Part shown: in pieces, positions 34,291 to 43,945 of the stretch
How positions within the stretch are numbered: position 1 is the stretch's first letter
Layout: each line of letters starts with the position of its first letter
Position numbers and translations under genes: made by a program
Source of the DNA: Sycobia sp. Sy_11
Lineage: Eukaryota; Arthropoda; Insecta; Hymenoptera; Epichrysomallidae
Direction of reading: 5' to 3'
Length of the DNA stretch: 64,000 nucleotides
NCBI GenBank assembly: GCA_018907035.1
Contig: JACCIC010000207.1
Location: forward strand, 603,501 to 667,500
The notes under the pieces: model-generated
Databases searched by the model: none
Seen by the model: the letters and a program-made list of their open reading frames with translations, nothing else
What the model was told of the DNA's origin: nothing

Positions 34291-35488
34291 TGAATTCTAC
34301 TCCGGAGGCAATTTTAAATTTGATGGAAGAGCTGGCTGGAGTCCAGATCAAGGAGGACTCTCATTGGCAAGACCTTGGTTATTTCCTAGGGATTTGCGGG
34401 AGGTCTAATGACATCCAGTTTCCTTTGGGGATACGACCCCTGAACTTGATAGGTGAACCAGTGTCGCCCTTAAGACAACTAGGGATGAGCTCCACCCTGG
34501 CTTCTTCACTGGATTCATCAACCATTCCTTCGCCGGCTGTGGTGGAATCCCCACGAATTGTTTTGCCTGTGGGTGTTATTCCCGTTCGAGAGGAAGTAGA
34601 AGACGCCGCAGCTACGGTTCTTAGGGACGGATCGAAAACCCCATTGTCGAAGAAATTAACTGTATTAAAGTAGAAAATATAGTTAACAAAAGAGGCGTAT
34701 TCCAAAATTCGGGCTCTGGAAATGGAAGTTTTCCAGACCTGGGATGAAATACAAAACATCCCAGGTGAATCGGAAGCTTCGGCCGACAATCGGTCGATTA
34801 TTACTAAGAAGAGAGAAGAACTGGAAGCTCTTCAGATTTATCGAAATGAGCGAGCAGAAAGAGAGAGAAAAGCAAAGGCGGACCAGCTTGCCAAGGCGAT
34901 TAAGACCTACCAGCTGGCTGAGGCGACAGCCTGAAGGGACAATGAAGCCATAGAAGAAAAGGAGAAAATGGCCGAGTTCGTGAGAGAGGACCTGCAAAGA
35001 AAAGAGAGGGAGATGGAAAAACTCCTGCAGGCAAGCCCTCTTCAGGTGCGAGCCGAAGTGAGTACTCGCAATAAAAAGGTAGGCTTCCTGTCTAGCGATA
35101 AAGCCGCTTCGCCTATACCGACGGCCCAAGTAGTCCTTTGGTTGGATTACCTTCTTCTCGAACGAGTTCGAGGAGAAGGTCAACTAGTCGTCAGAACCAT
35201 GGGTCCGATCCAGTCAGGGTGCGTTCGCGATCAAGAGAAGCGGAAGGGAACCTTGGTAATACCCACCGATTGAGGGTCGATAACCAGCCCTCAGTGCAGG
35301 AGAAGCTGAGACGCCCTCAACAGGAAAGATCAAAACCCATAGTTCTGAAGAAGAAGGAACAACCTGTTTCCAATCTGTCGGGAATAGGGAAACCCCGTTT
35401 CTGTTATATGTGTGGCCACCCTGTAGTGAGAAACCCTAGGACATGTCCAAGGGTGGCAACTCACAAGGATTATCGGAAGAATTCCTAG
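34290..35488 (+). pseudogene. Element A ORF3: coiled-coil protein with C-terminal zinc-knuckle remnant
   Basis: The ATG at 34290 opens a frame that continues to 35273 with only three in-frame stops (34671, 34680 and 34932). A frame change then leads into 35138-35488. The N-terminus is MNSTPEAILNLMEELAGVQI, with ELAGVQIKEDSHWQDLGYFL. The middle (34722-35040) is highly charged and predicted helical or coiled-coil by eye (TKKREELEALQIYRNERAER, then EEKEKMAEFVREDLQRKERE). Near the end, RFCYMCGHPVVRNPRTCPR looks like a decayed CCHC knuckle. It has no signal peptide or membrane anchor that I can see, so it is not an obvious envelope protein. It resembles a second gag-like protein in layout; its function is unknown. 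Confidence 0.6.
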
Positions 35489-35497
35489 AAAAGAAAA

Positions 35498-35503
<6 letters not shown>

Positions 35504-35539
<36 letters not shown>

Positions 35540-35709
35540 ATAAATTAATGATATTTTTATATTTTTATTACAACTAGCCATTTTTTGTATGTGATTTTCC
35601 CTCCCATATTTATCTTAAACCCTTCTAGGATTGGAAATTTCTCAATAAGGATATTTGCCGATATCGAGTTTCCAGTTTCCAGGAAGACTAGCAACGTCTG
35701 GAAGGCGGG
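35504..35709 (+). other. (AT)n and polypurine tract before the 3' LTR
   Basis: An A-run and (TA)n (about 35489-35532) are followed by AT-rich sequence and GTCTGGAAGGCGGG (35696-35709), a purine-rich stretch directly before TGTAAC that fits the plus-strand primer tract. Confidence 0.55.
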
Positions 35710-37081
35710 TGTAACGAGCACTGATATGTACATTGGTGATGTTCATTCGCGAAGTAGAGAGAGAGAGAGAGAGGAAAACAGGTTATAGTCTCTCTCAACT
35801 TCAGCAAATATGAGGGAGTGGGGGAAGAATTTGAGGTAGTATCGTTTGAGCTGTACAGTAAGCAACTGAAAAATTTATTCTTTCTTTTCAATTTTTCTCT
35901 AAATTATATACCCATTACTTTCATTATGTTATCTCCCAAAAAATTTAATTACATTCGAAGTGAATATTGTTTGTCGTAATTGAAGGATAATTATAGAAAC
36001 ACTCTTCCAAATAGTGTGAGCTGAAAAATTTCATCGCCGACAGCAACGGAAGAAGATCGCGCCCGCCCCGATTTTAAGTCTTTTTAGAAGTAAGTGATTG
36101 TTACTATTTCGTTACTACCTCGATTTGCTAAACGCGTGAAACAAATATATACAGCTACTAGTTTTGGATAAACAACTAGCCACGGTGACATAATTTGGAA
36201 TTCATACCGTAAAATTTAATATTGTATATAACGGTTAGAATTCGAACTGTGTACTCGTGTATGTGGGTGTTGGTTCGAGCGGGAGCCACGCATACACAGG
36301 TTAATCTAGATTGGATAGCTTGTTTGCATTGATACTATGCGTGTTGTTAACGTACACAAGCATACTGAATCGGAGAATATCAACATATACGTTGATAATA
36401 TATTTTAAATTAAATTAATGTATATTTTTATTTACTCTTATTGATCTCTTATTGATCTCTTATAAAACAAAGATGATATATTATAAAAATATTCAATTTT
36501 ATAATTGAATATAATTATTTTTTTTATAATAAACAATTATTTATAGTTCTTTTTTTATTAATTGTTTGAATTATTAAAAATAATTAATAGATAAATAATC
36601 CTATATTTCCTCATATAATACATAACATGACTTTACATATTTGGAAATGATTTTTTGGATCATGCCGCCTCCGCGGTATCCTTGGAATAAAACTATATTT
36701 TTATAAATAAATTGTAAATGAAATTTTGTATTATGCTAAATCAGAATTTATATAATAGATTACCAAATATAAAACTCAGGGCCGCGCAGTAAGTATAAAA
36801 ATAAAAAAATAAAAAGTATATAAACTCTTACTAAGAAAATAAAATATTGATAAATATAGAATTAATTAATAAAATTTATAGTAAATTAGAATTATTTATA
36901 AATTAAAAATCTATTTCATTCACTACTTCCGACCAAGGTAAGTTAAGGTAAGATAAGATTCCTTAGCGATGGTAAGTATTTCAATTATTAATTTCTATAT
37001 TAATAGTATCAGGATTAGGTAAAATAGAAGAGATATACCAAGGTCGTATTCAGTACCTTGGTAACCTAGAAACCTGTTACA
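35710..37081 (+). mobile_element. Element A 3' LTR
   Basis: It begins TGTAACGAGC and ends CCTGTTACA, so its ends form the inverted repeat TGTAAC...GTTACA. It is 1372 bp long and collinear with the left LTR, but without the left copy's extra (TA)n runs and inverted duplication. Substitutions against the left copy are frequent, so the insertion is older than element B. Confidence 0.9.
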
Positions 37082-37093
37082 ATAGATATATAT

Positions 37094-38231
37094 TGTAACG
37101 GTGCGCGTGTCCGCCTCGAGCACGAGGACGGCGGGCACGGCCGTTGCAAATCTGTGCCCGGCTGGGCTTAGCCCCGAAGGATTTCGGCAAGGGAGAGGGG
37201 CGGTTCGCGAGGGGCGAATATCGTGTTCAGGATTGCGCGTGAGGTAGGGCGGCTAACGGACCACACACGAAATAATAAAATAAAAATAATTAAAATTCAA
37301 ACAAGTTTTAATAACGCAGTACAAAAGAAAAGAATACAACGCAGCGCCTATATATGAGGCGTGCGGGACGCAGGCCGAGGGTCGCCGAGGCGACGGCGCG
37401 CGGGGCGTTCGGGAAGAGAGAGAGAGAGAGAGAGAAAAAAGGGGCTGCCACTTACAGCGAGTCGGGGCTCGATGATCCCGCAGCGTGTCCTCGTCCGGCA
37501 GCAGCACCTTCCTTCACCGGGAGCGGCGGTGACGTCGCCGTCCAGAAACCCCGGGATGGGGCGGTTATTCCGCGGAGACGGGGTCTGGCGACAAGTTCGT
37601 CCGCTCGGGCCCGTCCTCAGTGCGAGTGCGCTACACGCACACACAATGCCGTGGCACAAACACGTGTGTTCGGGAGTGTACCCTCCCCGAAGAAGAGGTA
37701 CGTAGCGAGGGGGAAACACGTGAAGCACGAGGCGTGTTCCCGTAGACGATGATCAAGACGACACCGTAACAGCAAAGAAAACAAAGCAGGTGGAGCGAAA
37801 AGCCGGCTAAAACGCGTGTTCAAAGCTCGCGGCCTTCTCTCTATCTGTCTAATTCGCGCGCGTGGCTGTCTCTCCCCACTCCCCGCTCTCTCTCTCACTT
37901 ACCTCTCCGCCGGTGGTTGTGCGTCGGCCTGAAACATACAAACATTTCTACATATAAATATACGGATAAATATGTACATGCTACGGCTGGAGAGAGAGCA
38001 ACGGGACGGGGAAGGCAGGCGCACGCAGTGCTTGCGTTCCTCGTCACACGCCCCCCCTCCAGACGCTGGTAGCCGAAGCGTGACAGCTCGACCCAACATC
38101 TCTCTCTCAGATCGACCATCGTGTCAGGATGAGGAACGGGGTGGCTGCGGTCTACCGCTGAGGATCACTGGGATGAGGAAGGACGGGTAAAGAACTCTCT
38201 TCCCTAGACGCAGTTGTTTTTGGAGGTAACA
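37094..38231 (-). mobile_element. Element B 3' LTR (complete)
   Basis: In plus coordinates it runs from TGTAACGGTG to GGAGGTAACA. On its own strand it therefore begins TGTTACC and ends GTTACA. It is 1138 bp, GC-rich and CpG-rich, with a (GA)n run (37417-37435). On the coding strand it contains GAGAG|GTAAGTGAG (about 37893-37906) and GCT|GTAAGTGG (about 37449-37460), both splice-donor-like. Confidence 0.9.
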
Positions 38232-38278
38232 ATCGCCGGTGTTCCTCCGTCAATAACGGCGCCAGTCAATAATCGAAG

Positions 38279-39079
38279 CTAGTCGGCCCGTTGACGGGCG
38301 CGGGCTTGGGCCCGAGTGCGGCGGGGAGATTGGTCCCGCGGCGGGGTTGAGCGTCCGCTCTTCCTGGGGCGACCTACTTTTCGCCTCACCAGGTGCACGT
38401 CGTTATGGCAGGCGGCTCCGCTGTTATCGGGCTCCGCAGGGGCTCGCGCTTGGGTTCTTCGACGGGTTACGATTCGCGTCCTACGCGGCCTCCCTAATCT
38501 ACGCGGTGCGATATCGGTCTTAGATCGCGTGGCATTGCCCGCGGGGGTATCGCTTCGCACGCTTGTATCGGAATTACAATGAGGCGCGTCGTCGGGGCGC
38601 CGTACGCTCACCAGTGGTGTTACAATGCGGGTTCGCTCGCTCGCCTCGACATTACAATTTGACGCATCGCGGTCACGCTCTTCGCCCGAAGGCTCTTCCG
38701 TGTCGGAACTGCTATCATCTTCGGGGTCGTGATCTCGATGGTAGGGCTTCAGGTCGGCGACGTGATGCTTACCAGCATCTCTTCCCGTAGAGTCGACCAG
38801 TCGATAAACATTCGTGCCGAGTTTCTCCGTGATGGTAAAGGGCCCGTCGAATTTTGGGGCCAGTTTGGCGCTGACGCCCTGTATGCCTGACGAGAGGATG
38901 CGATTACGCCGCCATACGCGATCGCCAATCGCGTAATGCACGTCGCGACGTCTCGCATTATAATAGCGAGCTTGCTTTGCCTGCGCTTTCTGCGAGTTTT
39001 CCGCTGCCTTTAGATGGAGATCAGATAATTTCTCCATGCGCTTTTTCCTAATGTTGTAGAGCAGCCTCTTCTTGCGCAA
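38279..39079 (-). pseudogene. Element B pol C-terminus (integrase tail), displaced by a frameshift
   Basis: This frame continues the integrase: KLSDLHLKAAENSQKAQAKQ, then RYYNARRRDVHYAIGDRVWR, then KLAPKFDGPFTITEKLG (GPF module), then an acidic and basic tail. The tail carries two AT-hook-like cores, RRLGRPRRTR and RRKVGRPRKSGR. It overlaps the end of the main pol frame at 39048-39079. The sequence around 39045-39062 is best explained by a single-base indel, which puts a TAG at 39048-39050. The shown N-terminal residues before about residue 15 are therefore out of frame. It ends 48 bp before the 3' LTR. Confidence 0.85.
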
Positions 39080-42041
39080 TCTGTGCGCGCTGCTCCTCCT
39101 GGCGACGATGTGTGCCAGGGGCTGAGGGGTGACGACCCGTGTTAAGGAAGGCCGGACTTACGCCAATGGAGTCTTGTACGGATGTATTGTACGCGATCAT
39201 CAGCTCGGCGATGTGCGCATCCCAAGTACTGTGAGACTCCTCAATGAAGGCGATTATCGCGGTCTTCAGAGTCCTATTGACCCTCTCTACCGGATTGGCT
39301 TGAGCGTGATAAGGGGGTATCGTGGAATGCTCCACCCCACGCTCCACAAGGAATTTCTCAATGATTTTATTACGAAATTCGGTGCCATTGTCCGATAGGA
39401 ATACTTCGGGCGTACCAAAGCGTAAAAATACGCGATCTTTCAACTCGCGGCGAATCGTTTGCCCATTCGCCTTTCTGATGGGAATACATTCTACCCAGCG
39501 AGTGAATAGATCCATGAAGACGAGCAAATACTCGTATCCCCGGGTAGATCGCGGAAATGGACCCATCACATCTCCAGCTACTATTTCCCAAGGGCGGGTG
39601 ACCGTTCGATGGCCCATCAGGCCAGCTGGTGCAGTCTGCTGTACCTTACATTGTTGGCACACGGTGCAGTCACGGACAAATTGTGTCACATCTTTGTGCA
39701 TTGATGGCCAATAGTATGATCGTGCAATTCGGTCATATGTTTTATGGCGTCCGAAATGACCAGCTGTGGGCTCCTCATGACATTCATGCAGAACGGTACG
39801 ACGATCTTCGTTAGGCACGACTAACTTCCACGCATCCTGGTCGTCTACTAAATCCTCGACGGCAGGATCGGGACGGTAGTAGTATAGTCGCTGCCCAACG
39901 ACTTTCCACCATGGGAGGTTGGTCGGATCGCTCACCACTTTCTTACGAAGGCGCAAATACCAGGGGTCTTGCACATCGGTGACGCCGAGAGAGGCGACTT
40001 CGCAGGTCGGCTCGTCTTCGTACAAACGAGAGAGGGCGTCTGGTACGCAATTCAAGGTACCTTTCCGATGGATGACTTCGTAGTCGAATCCCTGCAATTC
40101 CAAGGCCCAACGGGCGAGTCTGCCCGTGGGGTTGCGCAATGAGTGTAGCCAACGAAGGCTGCTGTGATCGGTTATCACCTGGAAGTGATAGCCCTCGACG
40201 TTCGGGCGGAATTTACGCACAGCCGATAACACGGCGAGGCACTCGCGTTCGGTGACCGAATAGTTACGCTCAGCCGCAGTCATCGTGCGACTAGCGTAGG
40301 AGAGCACGCGCTCCACGCCATCAACGGCTTGCGTGAGCACGGCGCCTAGTCCTGAGTCGCTGGCGTCCGTTTGGATGACGAACGTTTCTCCAAACGACGG
40401 TCGAGAAAGGACGGGTGCAGATGCGACGAGCGCCCGGATTTGTTCGAAGGCTTGCTGTTGCTCTTCTTCCCAATGGTACTTGATGTTCTTCTTGGTTAAT
40501 CGGGTGAGAGGCTCAGCAAGCGTTGCGAAGTTCTCTAAGAACTTGCGATACCAGGACGCAAGGCCTAAAAACCTACGGAGCTGCTTCAGGTTCTTTGGTG
40601 CGGCGTAAGTCAAGATTGGTGCAATCTTATCCGGATCGGGTCGAAAACCGTCACTATCCACGAGGACGCCGAGGAACCGTACCTCCGCGAGTCCGAATTT
40701 ACTCTTCTGCCGAGTGATGGTCAAGCCGGCATCGGAAATCCGTCTCAGGATATGTTCGAGCCACCTGAGGTGCTCGTCAAAGCTCTCCGTAGCGATGATC
40801 ACATCATCGAGGTAGGCGAAGGCCACCGGCTCCATTTCAGGACCGATCAGCTTATGGCTTAACTGCTGAAAGGTGGCAGGGCCACCGGCGACACCATATG
40901 GCATACGGGTCCATTCGAATAACCCCATGCCTGGAACCGTGAAGGCAGAGAGGTGTCGCGATTCCTCACGAAGAGGGACCTGATGGTAGGCGCTGCTGAG
41001 GTCCAGGGTGGAGATGTATCGCGCATTTCTCAGTTTCCGTAAGATTACGTCCATGTAAGGAAGCGGGTACGCGCTGACCTTGGACACGGAATTCAATTTG
41101 CGATAGTCCACACAGAATCGGTAGCTCCCATCGCTCTTACGAACCATCACGACGGGGCTAGACCATTCGCTGGTTGACCTGCGAATTACGCCCTGATCAA
41201 GCATCTTGCGAACTTGCGCATGCATTTCCAGCTCTATCTTCTGAGAGACCGGATAATAACGCTGCTTAATCGGCTTAGCATCGCCGACATCGATCACGTG
41301 GTCGGTCAGATGCGTGCAGCCCAGAGGCTGATCAGCCGGAGGCAGCATCCGGTCGAGGAGTTCCTCGAGAGCTCGGCGTTGACTATCGTCAATATCGGCC
41401 AATCCTATAGAGGCAAGCGAATACGCCGAGGTAACTGAGACGGTGCAGAGTTGTAACGGAACGAAATCCGCAGCACCCTCGATCGACATGGTGTTGTCGC
41501 GCGGGTGGATGACCGCATTGAAGGCGCGGTAGAAGTCTGCACCCAGCAGACAGTCATTTTCCAAGTCTGGAATTATGATGACGTCTAGCTCCATTTCTAC
41601 GTCTGCTATGGCAAACGGAAGGGCCACCTGGCCTATTATCGGCTCAATTTTTCCCGTGGCGAGTCGAGCGCCAGATCCAGGGAAGGGTCGAACTAGACGA
41701 CCGAGGGCAGATGCAATCTGCAGGCCGATTGCTCCGAGAGCTGTACGAGCAGCCCCTGCATCCAGCAGTGCATGAATGCGAAACTCGCCTATGCCTACCT
41801 GTACCCACCATCGTGAATACCGATCGGGGTCGACACTTGTGGCTGAGTCAGCGGAGTCACGGTCGTGATGCTCCTCCTTTACAGACAGGAGGGGGCAATC
41901 ATCATTACCCTGTGTCCTCGCAGCTGCATGCTGATCTTCAGAGGTCTCACGGAGCGTAGGGGCGAGTTGGACCTCAATTACTCGCCCTTTTTCGCGTTTC
42001 CCGAACACTCGGGACAGCTGCGCAAGGTGTGGCCAGGCCAA
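39048..42041 (-). CDS. pol: Element B pol: protease, RT, RNase H, integrase
   Basis: A 997-codon open frame in the Ty3/gypsy domain order. Residue numbers count from its first codon, a TTG, so the true N-terminus comes from frameshifting out of gag. The retropepsin active site is DAG at 94-96 instead of the usual DT/SG, followed by NDCLLGADF at about 162. RT spans about 230-440 with AYLDD at 409-413. RNase H has TDASDSG at about 558 and continues to about 640. Integrase has an HHCC zinc region (H762, H766, C792, C795) and a DD35E core (D824, D885, E920). It encodes the enzymes for reverse transcription in the particle and integration in the nucleus. The frame ends early at 39048 because of a small indel, cutting off the tail. 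Confidence 0.95.
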   Translation of the reverse strand: MAWPHLAQLSRVFGKREKGRVIEVQLAPTLRETSEDQHAAARTQGNDDCPLLSVKEEHHDRDSADSATSVDPDRYSRWWVQVGIGEFRIHALLDAGAARTALGAIGLQIASALGRLVRPFPGSGARLATGKIEPIIGQVALPFAIADVEMELDVIIIPDLENDCLLGADFYRAFNAVIHPRDNTMSIEGAADFVPLQLCTVSVTSAYSLASIGLADIDDSQRRALEELLDRMLPPADQPLGCTHLTDHVIDVGDAKPIKQRYYPVSQKIELEMHAQVRKMLDQGVIRRSTSEWSSPVVMVRKSDGSYRFCVDYRKLNSVSKVSAYPLPYMDVILRKLRNARYISTLDLSSAYHQVPLREESRHLSAFTVPGMGLFEWTRMPYGVAGGPATFQQLSHKLIGPEMEPVAFAYLDDVIIATESFDEHLRWLEHILRRISDAGLTITRQKSKFGLAEVRFLGVLVDSDGFRPDPDKIAPILTYAAPKNLKQLRRFLGLASWYRKFLENFATLAEPLTRLTKKNIKYHWEEEQQQAFEQIRALVASAPVLSRPSFGETFVIQTDASDSGLGAVLTQAVDGVERVLSYASRTMTAAERNYSVTERECLAVLSAVRKFRPNVEGYHFQVITDHSSLRWLHSLRNPTGRLARWALELQGFDYEVIHRKGTLNCVPDALSRLYEDEPTCEVASLGVTDVQDPWYLRLRKKVVSDPTNLPWWKVVGQRLYYYRPDPAVEDLVDDQDAWKLVVPNEDRRTVLHECHEEPTAGHFGRHKTYDRIARSYYWPSMHKDVTQFVRDCTVCQQCKVQQTAPAGLMGHRTVTRPWEIVAGDVMGPFPRSTRGYEYLLVFMDLFTRWVECIPIRKANGQTIRRELKDRVFLRFGTPEVFLSDNGTEFRNKIIEKFLVERGVEHSTIPPYHAQANPVERVNRTLKTAIIAFIEESHSTWDAHIAELMIAYNTSVQDSIGVSPAFLNTGRHPSAPGTHRRQEEQRAQIAQEEAALQH

Positions 42042-43945
42042 CTACAGCCCCAGCACAAGAACCGCGGATCAGGACCTGCTGTCCGACCTTTGTTCTTGTC
42101 ACTGAGGGGCTCGTGCACCAGCTTTCCTTTGAAGGAGGGCTTCCTCTCCGACTTAGGTGAGGTCGGCGCTCTGGTTTTTCCTGTACGCGGCGACCTCGGG
42201 CGTGAATCGCGACCGCTCCTCTTCGGGATAAGGGTTGCGACGCCTGGCGCCTCTAAATCAGGTGAGGTGGCTCTAAAGCCAGCCTCTTGTAAAACTTCTC
42301 GCACCAGAGCTTTGAAGTTGGGCGGCTTCACGTCCACGGCCGCGATTCTTGGTTTCGGGCGCGTTCGAGACGTGTCGGCCGCATGGAAGGCCACTTCGGG
42401 CATTATGCAGTCCTCGGGTGATGGCGGTGGCTTATAATTTCGCTCCGCATCGAGGACGCATTCGGCCTCTCGAGCAAGCTCGATTAGCCGATTGACGCTC
42501 GTAATCTTCTCCCGCGGAACTAACTTCTGTATCTCCGGGAGTAGATTACGGTATATCAGGGCGAGTTGCTTGTCGTCCGACCATGGTTCTTCGAACCGAT
42601 TGAGAATCGTTAACAAACAAAACACGTAGTCACGTGTTGGCTCGCGCTTCGCCTGCGTACGCCGCTGCGCTTCGCTGATTAGCTCAGCTTGGAAGCGTCG
42701 ATCGACGCCGTAGCAGCTCCGGGCTGCGTGGCAGAACTCTTGCCACGTGGTCCAGTCCTTCCGAGATAGACGGTACCAATGCAGGGCGACACCGTCGAGG
42801 AGCTCCGTCATGGCATTGAGCATGTCCTCGTCCGTGAGCGGTGTCAACCTGCGACATTCCGCGATCCTTTGCAGAAATTCTTCTACACTTTTCCCCTTGG
42901 CCCCATTGAATCTAATTTTCCATTGGCGCACGGTCTTACCAATATCCGTGCGCTGGGCCAAGGTGCTTGACAGCGTTGATCGCGTTGTATTCGCGGGCGA
43001 GCTCATCACATCTCGATCCATGTGAAGTCCCCCCCTTCCAGGCCCTTGGTACCGAGGGTGGCAAGGAGCCGAAAACGTATGCTCGCCGGTCGACCCTACA
43101 AACCTATTATTGTTGAGGTTTTTGTCACTTTCCACGTATTGCAGATCGTACGTGTCTTGGAAAGTGACACGGTCGCGTCGCGCCGATTTCTGCAGCTGCT
43201 GCTGGATGCTGGCTAGCGTAGCGTGCATCTCACTTTGCCTCTGCTGCAAATCTTGGACAGTGCAGTTTTGGTGTTGCATCCAAGTTTGCAGCATATTTTG
43301 CAGGCCATGTAATCCCTGACGAAGGTTTACATGGTTTTCGAGGTCAGTCGGTTGAGGCTCGACTGTTGTATTTGTCGCCTGAGATGCGACTTGGGTTCGA
43401 CGTGTGGTGTCATCCGTGACACCCGAGTCGAGAGGCGTAATTACGCTCGTGGTGGCTGCCTGAATCGGCGATTCGTTGGCAGTGCTCCATGCGAGCGGTT
43501 CATGCCTGTTCATCTCGGCCAAATTGAAGTCGATCAGATTTTGTATTTGGTGATCGACAGCTGTTGTTATATTTCTTTGATCTGTGCTCGGGTATATTTC
43601 CCGAGCCTGCTGTATGTCAGCTGATCCGTCCGCTTGTTCGGCGTACGTCGCTTCCATTCGATCCAAAATATAAGTTTTTGTTGCGTCGCGCATTGTCGAG
43701 GTGACGATTATCTTTAACAGATTTTTATCTCTTCGCGTGCGTGTTTTTATACTATCACTGTCACTCTCGCATTCCACAAAATCTCCTGGGCTATAATTTC
43801 CTGCTAGTCTATGGTATAGCCTAGCAGCCCTTTGAAATGGGGAACCCTCATTTTTTAATTCTAGTTCCGCTGTAATTAGGTTTGTTTCTTCCTCACATCG
43901 GCTTTGAAGCCAGTCGTTAAATTCGTTTGGCGGATTTGCTATCTT
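41978..43945 (-). CDS. gag: Element B gag
   Basis: The open frame runs from just after a TAA (43946-43948) to a TAA at 41978. It ends with a CCHC zinc knuckle, CWGCSWPGHTLRSC (C-x2-C-x4-H-x4-C), for RNA packaging. The capsid-like core includes DIGKTVRQWKIRFNGAKG, then VEEFLQRIAECRRL, then WYRLSRKDWTTWQEFCHAAR. The first in-frame ATG is at 43693. About 84 codons upstream of it are open and include FNDWLQSRCEEETNL and RLYHRLAGNYSPGDFV, which align with element A gag, so they look like real coding sequence without an AUG. The frame overlaps pol by 64 nt, with pol in the -1 frame. Confidence 0.92.
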   Translation of the reverse strand, partial: KIANPPNEFNDWLQSRCEEETNLITAELELKNEGSPFQRAARLYHRLAGNYSPGDFVECESDSDSIKTRTRRDKNLLKIIVTSTMRDATKTYILDRMEATYAEQADGSADIQQAREIYPSTDQRNITTAVDHQIQNLIDFNLAEMNRHEPLAWSTANESPIQAATTSVITPLDSGVTDDTTRRTQVASQATNTTVEPQPTDLENHVNLRQGLHGLQNMLQTWMQHQNCTVQDLQQRQSEMHATLASIQQQLQKSARRDRVTFQDTYDLQYVESDKNLNNNRFVGSTGEHTFSAPCHPRYQGPGRGGLHMDRDVMSSPANTTRSTLSSTLAQRTDIGKTVRQWKIRFNGAKGKSVEEFLQRIAECRRLTPLTDEDMLNAMTELLDGVALHWYRLSRKDWTTWQEFCHAARSCYGVDRRFQAELISEAQRRTQAKREPTRDYVFCLLTILNRFEEPWSDDKQLALIYRNLLPEIQKLVPREKITSVNRLIELAREAECVLDAERNYKPPPSPEDCIMPEVAFHAADTSRTRPKPRIAAVDVKPPNFKALVREVLQEAGFRATSPDLEAPGVATLIPKRSGRDSRPRSPRTGKTRAPTSPKSERKPSFKGKLVHEPLSDKNKGRTAGPDPRFLCWGCSWPGHTLRSCPECSGNAKKGE
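41987..41992 (-). promoter_or_regulatory. Probable -1 frameshift site between gag and pol
   Basis: On the coding strand the gag codons AAA AAG (sequence GCGAAAAAGGGC) lie four codons before the gag stop, inside the overlap. Pol is in the -1 frame, as in most gypsy elements. The A-run is a plausible slip site, although the base before it is G rather than the ideal A. Confidence 0.5.

Larger units (their letters stand above)
27090..37081 (+). mobile_element. Ty3/gypsy element A with both LTRs and an extra ORF3
   Basis: The two LTRs (27090-28606 and 35710-37081) bracket a primer binding site, gag, a broken pol, a third ORF and a purine-rich tract (about 35694-35709). The order is gag-PR-RT-RNase H-IN-ORF3. 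The element sits between a (TA)n tract on the left and ATAGATATATAT on the right, and is followed 12 bp later by element B. Coding parts carry many stops, so it is not autonomous. Confidence 0.9.

Noticed and set aside
34290..35273. ORF3 of element A as a retroviral-type envelope gene
   Set aside because: The position and splice acceptor fit, but no signal peptide, cleavage site, fusion peptide or membrane anchor can be seen. The charged helical middle and Cys motif point away from an envelope.
37354..37752. Three overlapping open frames of 110-130 codons in the LTR of element B (repeated at 45724-46122)
   Set aside because: They lie inside a GC-rich, stop-poor LTR on both strands and match no protein family. 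The duplication simply reflects the two LTR copies.
41865..42437. 190-codon plus-strand frame opposite gag/pol
   Set aside because: It is the antisense shadow of the element B gag-pol overlap; codon order follows the minus-strand domains.
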